Below are positions 31,372 to 40,216 of a stretch of DNA of 64,000 nucleotides, in pieces. Where the stretch lies: positions 1,518,560 through 1,582,559 of the forward strand of contig NC_036458.1 in NCBI RefSeq assembly GCF_002775205.1, in the 5' to 3' direction. Source of the DNA: Xiphophorus maculatus. Taxonomy: Eukaryota > Chordata > Actinopteri > Cyprinodontiformes > Poeciliidae. Each line of letters begins with the position of its first letter. Positions within the stretch are counted from its first letter, which is position 1. Both the position numbers and the translations under genes were made by a program. The notes beneath the pieces were generated by a model. It made no database searches. It worked only from the letters and a program-made list of their open reading frames with translations, and had not been told where the DNA came from.

Positions 31372-33493
31372 CTCCCTCCGGTTCACCGAGAGCCCCGTCC
31401 GCTAAACGCAGACAGCGGGGTGTGAATGCTCCCCTCCGCGGCCTGAGAGGGGCTGCAGGCGGGCAGACAGGAGGAGGAGGAGGAGGAGGAGGAGGAGGAG
31501 GAGGAGGAGGAGGAGGAGGAGGAGGAGGAGGAGGAGGACGAGGAGGAGGAGGAAGGATTTGGCACATGATCGGGATGAGGAGAGAGGACTGGAGGCAGAG
31601 AGGAGGCCCTCCTGTGGTATTCCAGGGGTCAACAGGGCTTATTCCTGAACTGAATGACGTCCTGGGGGCAGAAATGTTCCTGATTTCCCCCACTTACCCC
31701 CCACTCACCCCCCTCCTGTCACACTACGCATTAATCCAGCATCCAATCAGAACCCAGCAGCTGGAATCATCACGTTATGATCTCCAAAACAAGGTTATTA
31801 TCAGAGGTGGGTGAAATACCCAAAAACTGGACTCAGGTGCTCCTTCCAGGGCCGGTCCAAGCCTTTATGGGGCCCTGAGCTGAGTTTTATTTGGGCCCCC
31901 AAACCAACACATCAATTTGCTTTATCGTTCCTAAGCTACTCTGTTATCATTAGCATCATTTGTAATTAGCTTACATTATTATTTTTTACATTTTATTTTG
32001 TTTTCTAAATGGTATGGACTACTTAGTGTTATTATGTTGATTTCAATCCTACAGCAGTAATAAACTAGAAATGCAGATTGCTACATTATTTTAACTATTT
32101 GAACATAACATCCATTAATAAACGCTAAATTTACAACTTTGATATTTTCTATTTCCCCAACAAGAACTAACTGGAACCATAATGAGCATTTAGAAAACTA
32201 ACTAAAACATGCTGAAATTATAACATCTTTGGTTTTGTGATTATGAATCTATTTTTTATCATTTCAAACTGATGTTTACTTCAGCGCTCCTCTTACACTG
32301 GTCTGCAAAATGGCGACAGGAAAAATATGAGGAAGCGGCAGAGTCAGTCGGTGGTTCAACAATAACTGGATCATTTTAAAATAATATTTCCTGTTGAATA
32401 TTCATCACCCAGTCAATGTAAATATAATCACAATACTTTGACCTTCTTTAATTCTGCTCTTAAAAATGAACCAAAATGAAAAAACAAAAACTATAACCAA
32501 TAAACACAGAGAACAGCTGTGAGCTCATATATTTATATTTTTACAGATGTGTGCAGCAGCTGAACACGATAATAAACGAGTATTTGAGGATAAAGTTGTG
32601 CAGAATCTCATTGTTTCCTGTTTCTGTTCTATTCTTCCTCCTCTTCCTCTTCCTCAGCATGGAGGAGAACCAGCAGATGTTCAAACTTCACAGGAACGTA
32701 AAGCTGCTTTAGCACTTTTCTGTTCCCAAACAGAAACTCGGTGGTTTCCTTCACAGTTTGCAGTTTGGTGACAGTCGACATGTTGACTCTAATGAAGAGG
32801 TCGCGGGGTCAAGGCCCCATCCGACCCACTTTAAACGATTCTAATTATAGTCATTTAAACAACGACAGTAAAAGGTTTTCTGGGAGTTTTAAAAGTCATA
32901 ATGAAAAGGCAGAAAACACATTTGTTGATTTGTTGCAGCTGTTCTTCTATGGTTTAATAAGCACACAAATACAAACTGGCTGAAATTTTATTTAAAATTA
33001 TTGTGGATTTTCTCTCGTCTAGACAGACTCAGCATTTTATATAATAAAACTCAGTTATTGAGAGCATTGGGGAGTTTCTGTGGGGTTAAAGGTCAGGGCA
33101 GTTTGCTGGATGATCACCAACAGGAACAACAAGCAGCTTTTTGTACCTTTGGGTTAAAGAGGCAGCAACATGTAAAACTGCTTTACATCCTGTTATAATG
33201 TCATAATAATATAATGTTAGAATGTTGCTGTAACATTATAACAGATATGTTATTATACCTGGAGTTTTGCTTTTTGATTGTATATGTATAAATTTTACTT
33301 TCTGAAATAAGCAACAAACTTACTGAGCTTCTTCACATTATTCATGTTTTTCACGTTTCGGTGCATAAAGCCACGTCTTCGTCTGGCAGCCCTCCGTCTC
33401 ATGACCCTAATTTCTGAGCAAGTCGTTGGGATGATTCACCGGAAATGAAACTTAAACCTGAAACCTGGCCAGGCTGTTGGTGTGTTTAACTGG
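31372..33493. other. Intergenic, xylt1 promoter side
   Basis: From the xylt1 start it holds the GGA repeat (31469-31553) and a GC-rich stretch to about 31620 that probably contains the xylt1 5' UTR and promoter. At 31850-31910 is a transposon end (GGGCCGGTCCAAGCCTTTAT). The rest is AT-rich with no gene seen. Confidence 0.5.
31469..31553. repeat. (GGA)n / (TCC)n repeat upstream of xylt1
   Basis: About 28 GGA units with one interruption near 31538. It lies 98-182 bp upstream of the xylt1 start codon, so as (TCC)n in the 5' UTR or promoter. The long poly-Gly, poly-Pro, poly-Ser and poly-Leu frames through it are artefacts. Confidence 0.95.
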
Positions 33494-34250
33494 TGTTGAG
33501 GAAAAATGATTATTTTTAGTGCTTAATACAGTTAATCTTACGGCATGTGTAAAAGGTATATTGAACTTTCTTATTTTGAACAAATTTCTTAATTTTGAAC
33601 AGGTTTGTGTTAAGGATTTAAAACTAAACTATTGATGGGCAAGCATTCAGAGAACAGGAACCAAATGCAGATCAAAGGAGATCTCTCAATGAGGCTCCTG
33701 CTGTGTTATCAGAGGACAGGAGGCCATAAAATTAGCATCTCCTGAAGGGCAGTATCACTTGAGCCTGGAGGAGAGATAACGGGAGAGACTCTGGATTTCA
33801 CAGGTATCTGTGAAATCTTATCTTATGTTTTTCTTTACCCAAATGACCGTAGAACCCAGAAGGCCAGGATGAAGCTGTTGGCTCTTTTGGTGAACCAGAG
33901 AGCAAATGGCCTTTGATCTTTGGCGTAAATTAGGGGGAGTTTCTAAGTTTCTCTGAGTGTCCAAGGTAGCTTCCAGTTGGTCAACCAGAGGTACGCCTTA
34001 ATTGAATATATTAAAAAGGAAAGACACACCTTCAGTATAAGAGTTTGTGCACAGGAGTAAAAATTCAGATAGCTGCCACTATTTTGCTTTTTTGCATCAG
34101 CTCTCTCCAAAGACGCATCTTTGCCTTTTTCTTTCTCTATTTTTTCCTGTCTCAGGTAATGAATATATATCTCTGTTCCTCTGCAGTTTTGTTGTTAAGT
34201 CATACGTTGCTTTGTATGGGATTAAACTCTGTGATTCTGTGACGTCAACA
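33494..34250 (+). mobile_element. LTR-like segment upstream of the gig2-like gene
   Basis: Starts TGTTGAGG and ends GACGTCAACA, so the termini are TGTTGA and TCAACA. It has a TATA-like AGTATAAG at 34034-34041 and ATTAAA at 34221-34226, the layout of a solo LTR of 757 bp. No target duplication or primer-binding site was found, so this stays tentative. It may also drive a short spliced transcript: GT donor after 34156, acceptor before 34272, AATAAA near 34370. Confidence 0.35.
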
Positions 34251-34520
34251 CGCATTGTTGTTTCTTTGCAGCAGCACGTCGCCCACTAAGACGACCCAGG
34301 AGTTTGAGGAAGAGAGAGCCAAACTTTTTTCCAAAGTTAATTTGTAAATAATATTCTTCCTTAATACTGGCAATAAACTCTTTTGTTCCTGCACATCAGA
34401 AACATTCAAACTCACTTTAAAAAACAGGAAAGTCCTGAAAAGTCCTGATGTGTTTATGATATTTTTATCCGGCAGAAATGAAAGTTACATCTGGCCGACC
34501 ACACCTAAGAAATACCCAAC
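34251..34520. other. Intergenic, no gene seen
   Basis: Between the LTR-like segment and the gig2-like promoter. Contains an AATAAA near 34370 on the plus strand. Confidence 0.4.
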
Positions 34521-34606
34521 AGGAGAAACAAAAGTGAAACAAAGCAAGTCCATATTTGGAGTTTCCTCCTGAAGGTTTATATAAGAAGCAGGCGAGATTC
34601 TGGCGG
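34521..34606 (+). promoter_or_regulatory. gig2-like promoter: IRF/ISRE-like element and TATA box
   Basis: AAAAGTGAAAC (34530-34540) contains the IRF core AANNGAAA and is preceded by another GAAAC at 34525. A second TTTC motif (GGAGTTTCCTC) lies at 34558-34568. TTTATATAAG at 34577-34586 is a good TATA box; initiation would be near 34606. Interferon control is inferred from these sites and the known inducibility of the family. Confidence 0.65.
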
Positions 34607-34631
34607 CACACTGAGACGGACACAAACGGCG
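34606..34631 (+). other. Probable non-coding exon 1 of the gig2-like gene
   Basis: About 26 bp between the expected transcription start and a strong donor G|GTAAGT (34632). It would be spliced to 35659 (TTTTCTGCAG acceptor), 16 bp before the ATG. The exact start is inferred. Confidence 0.5.
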
Positions 34632-35658
34632 GTAAGTCAAAGGCCACAAACTTTAATATTTCTCTAAAAATGTTTTACTTAAACAAGAGATATGATCAGC
34701 AAACGTTCAAAACCAAACTTCCTGAAAGATAAAAACGGTTTGACGTTTAAACGACATGATGACAAAACTTTTTTCTGAGTTAAAGAGAAACAAAAGCAGC
34801 AGAAATCTGGGATTTATTTTATTATGATTTTAGCAAAATTTGATTAAACTGAAAGATAAAATGCGGTTTTTAAAGTAAAGTTGTGTTTTTTACGGTAACT
34901 GATTAATTTCCTAAAGTTTTTCCTGCCAACATGTTTTCACTTTCATTTTGATATTAAAATTAAGTCAACAGACAAATTTATAAAGTTATGGGCAAAAACA
35001 AAAATAAAAACATTTATACAAAAAGATTAAAACAACAAAATTTCAAACTGAAAAAATAGTTTTGAATTTTTTTTCTTAATTTAAAGTAGGTGATGTTTTT
35101 AGAACAGGGTAAAAATGACTTCCTGTTACTAAGGATATGTTAAATATTCACTTCACCTTTAAACGCAGATTAAAACCATTAGAATAACAAAGGTTTTGTA
35201 GAAACAAGAGGTCTCACTTTAACTAACTTTGAGTGTCAGTATTTTGGTTAAAACTTGTTTCTTATTCATTCAGTGAAGTTACTCACAGAAATATTACAAA
35301 ATATAAAACTTACTTTGTAGAATAACCACATTTTAAAGTTACTAAAGTAAGTTTAGTAACTTTAAAGTTACTTTACTGCATGTTAGACGGATAATTGTTT
35401 TCTTGTGAGTCATCATCGGCCTGCAGGGACTCATTTGTTCCAGCAGGTGGCGGAGTTGTAGCATTTAGTGGTTATTAATTGAAACTTTTTTAACTTTCTT
35501 TTTTCAGGATCAACACTGTTATAAAATGAGGCAAAACTTTCAACTGTCATTGAGTTTAAGAAAAACTATAGAACATAAAAACTATTCAGATATAATTTTT
35601 GACCATTTAATCATAAAATACATGAATGAATTTAAACGTTTCTCCTCCTTTTCTGCAG
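34632..35658 (+). other. 5' UTR intron of the gig2-like gene
   Basis: 1027 bp of AT-rich DNA. A CTCF-like motif is at 35440-35453, and a small palindromic stretch of TAAAGTTACT-type units is at about 35333-35378. Confidence 0.5.
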
Positions 35659-35674
35659 GGATTCTGACACCATC

Positions 35675-36160
35675 ATGAGCAGAGTACAGTGGGCCGAAGA
35701 TGACTTTGATCTTCCTGCTGGAGTGATTCGGTTGGTCACCCCGCAGCCAACTGACGACAAAACCTACGCCATGTATCATGGCACCACCAGGGCGAGCGCT
35801 CAGAGAATCTTCGCCTGTGGTTTCCGTCAGTCTAAAGACGGGATGCTTGGTCGTGGAGTCTACCTGAGCAGAGACCTGCAGAAAGCCAGTCGCTATCCTA
35901 TTGGTCATCCTGAGTGGGACAAGGTGGTCATCAAGGTTAAGGTCAACGTGGGGAAGGTGAAACGCATCGATCGTCAGAATCACCCAATGCAGAAGACCTG
36001 GCATGACCATGGGTACGACACCGCCTGGGTGCCGGCCAACTGTGGGATGGTGCCAAGCGGCCTGGAGGAAGACTGTGTCTGGGATCCCCGTCGAATCACC
36101 ATCCTGGGTGTCATTAACCCCACTGTAGTCCCAGCCCAGTATCCACATGGCTACATGTAA
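35675..36160 (+). CDS. gig2: Gig2-like protein, PARP-like fold
   Basis: 161 aa, single coding exon. Gig2 (GCRV-induced gene 2) proteins are fish interferon-inducible antiviral factors with a fold related to ADP-ribosyltransferase domains; their biochemical activity is not settled. Family signature: YAMYHGTTRASAQRIFACGF at residues 31-50, then DGMLGRGVYLSRDLQKASRY at 55-74. H35 and Y63 occupy the places of the first two residues of the PARP H-Y-E triad. No clear third acidic residue is visible near ITILGVINP, so catalysis is doubtful. The ATG at 35675 lies 16 bp after a splice acceptor, and the length is normal for the family. The upstream IRF-like element and TATA box fit an interferon-stimulated gene. 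It is head-to-head with xylt1 and unrelated in function. The exact paralogue cannot be told. Confidence 0.82.
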   Translation: MSRVQWAEDDFDLPAGVIRLVTPQPTDDKTYAMYHGTTRASAQRIFACGFRQSKDGMLGRGVYLSRDLQKASRYPIGHPEWDKVVIKVKVNVGKVKRIDRQNHPMQKTWHDHGYDTAWVPANCGMVPSGLEEDCVWDPRRITILGVINPTVVPAQYPHGYM

Positions 36161-36245
36161 AACAAGACAGGATTGATTCAGTCAAATATATTTTTATATA
36201 TTTGGATAATGAAAACCATTGTGAATCATTTTGACCTAAAAAAAA

Positions 36246-36251
36246 AATAAA
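36246..36251 (+). promoter_or_regulatory. Polyadenylation signal of the gig2-like gene
   Basis: AATAAA 86 bp after the stop codon, giving a short 3' UTR. Confidence 0.6.
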
Positions 36252-36798
36252 AGTCTTAGAATTGTGATATTACTGGAAAACAGTGTGGTTGGTTATTGCT
36301 AAAATAGTGTTAAAACTGCATGATAAAAAATGATATAATTATGATTCAGTCCGCTCACATCGTTCCTCATAATTTCCAGTTTGTTGTGGGATTGAGACTG
36401 AAAAGAAAATGTATTACATTTATAGTTGTTGGTCTCAAGACGGGCAGGAAGTGGGCCCCATGTGTTATTTAATCAAATCATGTTGAGTGAGAACAAAAAC
36501 TGGACCCATGTGGGTCAGTTTGAAGTGATTTCCTTTAAACCCATTTGGGGCCCAGTAAGGACCTACACTGGGTTTCCACCTGTATTAACCAGTAAGAGAT
36601 TTATTTACTCAACCTAAGTGGTTCTGACCCGCAGCGGCTTCCTTCAGGTTGGACGGGCGCTGAGTTCCAGCTGGTACATTACTGCCACCTTGTGGTAGCA
36701 GACACACACTGCAGTCAGTTGACTAACCCGCCATGCTTATCTTACGTCGCACCCATAATTCACGCAAAGCCTCATGGGAGTTAGGAATAAGGTGGATA

Positions 36799-37238
36799 AT
36801 ACACTGGGGGAAACTGTAGTCAGTGTTAGCCAACATGCTATATTGATTAGATTTTACACAGTTAGCGCTGCAGCTAATTTTCACTTATACACTAATGTTT
36901 GCTGACTGAATGTTAGTTAATGTAATAGTGATAACTAGTGGTACCATTTAAGCTAACTTTAGCATTTTAGCTAATTTTCACTTATGCTTTGCTGTTTTTA
37001 CACTAAATGTAGTACAGTATTTTACTGGAGCATTTTAGCTGTCAGTAGCATATTGACCACCAGTTACACACACTAGCTAGTATGCAAACAGCTCTGTGTA
37101 TGCTAAAATCATCTTAAATTATGATTTAAGATGATAAATCATAATTTAAGATGTGATTGATGATGATTTTAGATGTGTATGCTAAAATCACAGCATATTA
37201 GCATGTTGACTAACACTGACTTTCTCCATTCAGTGTAT
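36799..37238. mobile_element. MITE with TA duplication (mariner-type)
   Basis: The left arm ATACACTGGGGGAAACTGTA to about 36850 pairs with the right arm ending CATTCAGTGTAT. The inner parts GTGTTAGCCAACATGCTA and TAGCATGTTGACTAACAC are also inverted. It is flanked by TA on both sides. 440 bp, no coding capacity. Confidence 0.55.
37111..37152. repeat. Perfect 18-bp inverted repeat
   Basis: ATCTTAAATTATGATTTA and its exact complement are separated by 6 bases, inside the MITE at 36799-37238. Confidence 0.85.
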
Positions 37239-38056
37239 TAAGGCAAACACTCTGTTGTTTTAGGCAGTTTAGGCCGGTTTCCCTTTCCGCTGACTTGAAT
37301 TACTTAATTGGTCTTTAGCCTCAGCTTCTCAGTCATTTGAATCAGCTGAGGGACGCGTCTAAAACCTGGAGAGAGACACCACTGGGCTGATTTGACCTCC
37401 AGGTCAAAATCATTAGATTCAGTAACCAAGGGAAAGTTGATCCAAAACACAAACACAACAGCCGTTCTAATCTACAACAGAACAGCTGAAAAAGAACAGA
37501 ATCAATTCGGTGTAATGGCCTAGTGAAAGTCCAGACATGAAGCTGAACGAAAAGCTGTTTTTGGACCTTGGGAGAGTTAAAACTCACAGCATTAATTCTC
37601 AGAAAGTGTTTTCAGGACCTCTCAGACTTCAGAACCAAGTCCTGGTTCTGGTCTCAACCTTGCTGTTCCTGGCTAACATGCTACTGTTAATCTGTTTCCT
37701 TTACAAATCACCAAATTACATCATATTTTATTCAAATTCATTTTATTTCAGGAGTCTGGAATAAAAAAAGATTACTTTTAAATTGGATCCATTTTAAGGG
37801 GAAACATAAAAAAAAAATTGATAAAAATTAAGTCCAAGAAAGAGAAATCATTTTTTTTCAGTCTTAATATCTTGATAGTTCGTCTAAAATTGCTCATTTC
37901 ACAGGATTCCAGTCCAGGAGGAGTTTATGGTCCGGTTTGATCCGACTGGAAAAGGATTCCTGAACCGATTTAAACCAAATCTTATTGATGTAGAGAAGCA
38001 GCAGCTCTAGATATGATGGATCAGAACCGGGTCACCCTGAAAAGGAACAGGTCCGT

Positions 38057-38062
38057 TTTATT
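38057..38062 (-). promoter_or_regulatory. Polyadenylation signal of the zinc-finger gene
   Basis: AATAAA on the minus strand, about 230 bp after the stop codon at 38295. It is the first good signal downstream. Confidence 0.5.
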
Positions 38063-38294
38063 GAAGTCTTTTACATCTTTGGATTTTCCCTCCATGTTGT
38101 CTCATTTCAAACCATTAGAGGGCGACACTGAGTCTTTTCCTGGTTTTAAAAGAAACAAATTAAAATCATTCATGAATGAAATTCAGTACGTTTGTTCTTA
38201 TGTTGTCACAGTTATTAATCTACGGTCAGAAATGCACAAACACCAATTATTCCTAAAAATGACTAAACTTCTCCACTGGATTGGAAGTTCAGGC

Positions 38295-40216
38295 TCAATC
38301 TTCCAGCTTTTTCCGGGACTTCTCCGAAGTGTGGATCTTCATCATGTGGAGCCGGACGTAGGTCTTCCGGTTGAAGGTCTTCCCGCACACCTGGCAGCGG
38401 TGGCGTTTCTCCCCGGTGTGCGTGTTGCGGTGCTGCGTCAGGAAGCTGCGGTCGCTGAAGCCACGGCCGCACACTGTGCAGACGTGTGGTTTCTCCCCTG
38501 AGTGGCCCCGGGCGTGACGCAGCATGTTCTGCCGGAAGTTGAAGGACTTCCCGCAGTAGCTGCAGCTGAACGGCTTCTCCCCTGTGTGGACCCTCAGGTG
38601 CACCTTCAGGTGGCCCTGCGAGTCGTAGCACTTCCCACAGACGTCACACACCCGCTTGCTGAGATGGGTCTTCAGGTGGAGCTTCAGGTTCTCCTCGGAG
38701 TCGAACTGGTTCCCGCAGACGCCGCAGAGCTCAGAGGTGTGAGTCTTAGCGTGATTCACCAGAGAGACGATGGAGCGGAAAGTCGCTCCGCAGACCTTAC
38801 ACGCCACCTGTGGGCGTTTTGGTGACGAAGAGGAGTCAGTCTCTTCGCTCTGCGTCACAGTCGGGCTTCCTGGGTTGCAGTCTTTGATGTGGATCAGCAG
38901 GTGGCGCTTGTGGGTTGTGTAGTCGTTGAAGCTTTTGCTGCAGAATTTGCAGGTGTAGGGTTTCTCACCGGTGTGGATCCGGCTGTGGCGCACCAGGTGA
39001 GGCCGGGTGGTGAAGAATTTCCCGCACTCGGTGCAGGGGAATGGCTTCTCCCCGGTGTGGATCCTCGTGTGGATCTCCAGGTGGCCCTGTGAGTCGAAAC
39101 ACTTCCCGCACACCTCGCACTCCTTTCCGTTCTTGTGGGAGTCCAGGTGACCCGCCAAGCTCTCCGGCGAGTCGAAGTGATTCCCGCACACGCAGCAGAG
39201 CTCCGTCTCGTGCCGCTTGCTGTGATTCAGCAGGGAGAGCACAGAGTGGAACGTCAAGCCGCAGACCTTACACGCCGTCCGTGGTTTCCTTGCCAGTGGA
39301 CTCTTCCTGCCACCGTTTTCCGGCGAAGACTCACCGAGGCTGCTGTCCTTCACGGAGTGGACGAACAGGTGGCGCTTCAGGGTTGTGTAGTCGTTGAAGC
39401 TGCGGCCGCACACTGTGCAGGTGTATGGTTTCTCCCCAGTGTGGATCCGGCTGTGGCGCAGCATGTTGGCCCGTGTGGTGAAGCGCTTCCCACACTCGCT
39501 GCAGACAAACGGTTTCTCTCCCGTGTGGATCCTCATGTGGACCTCCAAGCCGCTGGAGCTCGAGAAGCACTTCCCACAGACTTTGCAGCTCTCTGCCTTC
39601 ACGTGCGTCTTCAGATGGGTGTCGAAGCGCTCCTCGCTGTCGAAGCGCTCTCCGCACACACCGCAGACATCCTTGGGATGCGCCTCCATGTGGTTGACCA
39701 GCGACACAGTGAGCAGGAAGGCTCGGCCGCAGACTTTGCAGCAGATCTGAGTCTTGTTCTTTTTGGTCGGGTTGAGTTTAGGAGCCACTGGGAGACGAGG
39801 AAGCTTAATCTTCAGCATTGCTACCTTTTTCTTCTTCTTCTTCTTCTTCTTACTGCTGCGTTTGCCTTTGGATTGGGAGTTGGCCCTCCATTCTTCCTCA
39901 CTGTCAGCATCAGAGCAGCTCGTTGAGGCGCCATCGGCAGCGTCCGGCTGCGTCGACGTGCTAGGAAGAGGATCCTCCTCTTCCTCTTTCACTATCGCCT
40001 CGCTGAACTCTGTTGAACTGCAGACATTTCTGACAAAGGGAGGCATGAAGTTGACCTTGATGATGCTGCTGTCCTCCAGCTCCTGACTCCGCCCACCGGA
40101 GCTGGAGGGATCGCGGTTTGTGTCCACGCTCCATTCCAGCTCGTTGGGTTCTTCTTTCTGCTGATGGTCAGAGGTGAAGTCTTCGTCCCAGACGCACAGC
40201 GTCAGCTGGGGTTCCT
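38295..40216 (-). CDS. Zinc-finger gene exon 2: all 16 fingers
   Basis: 1922 bp, stop TGA at 38297-38295. The frame stays open from the acceptor at 40216. The ATG-less stretch before residue 96 is coding because it continues exon 1 in phase. Fingers include CKVCGKCFSSSSGLEVHMRI, CTVCGRSFNDYTTLKRHLFV and CDVCGKCYDSQGHLKVHLRV. The last finger has an extra residue in its H-x-H spacing (HMMKIH). Long antisense frames here are shadows. Confidence 0.93.

Larger units (their letters stand above)
36253..38034. other. Intergenic between gig2-like and zinc-finger genes
   Basis: No gene seen. 36440-36600 has internally repeated CCCATGTGGG-type DNA. A mariner-type MITE is at 36799-37238. A Tc1-like scrap (ATGGCCTAGTGAAAGTCCAG) is near 37515. 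Confidence 0.5.

Noticed and set aside
31061..31814. Poly-Pro, poly-Gly, poly-Ser and poly-Leu frames
   Set aside because: Translations of the GGA/TCC repeat and of xylt1 exon 1 in wrong frames.
35582..36148. 188-codon minus-strand frame
   Set aside because: Antisense of the gig2-like coding exon. The plus frame has the family motifs, promoter and splice acceptor.
39135..39926. 263-codon plus-strand frame and others across 38013-40086
   Set aside because: Antisense shadows of the repetitive zinc-finger exon; no family resemblance.
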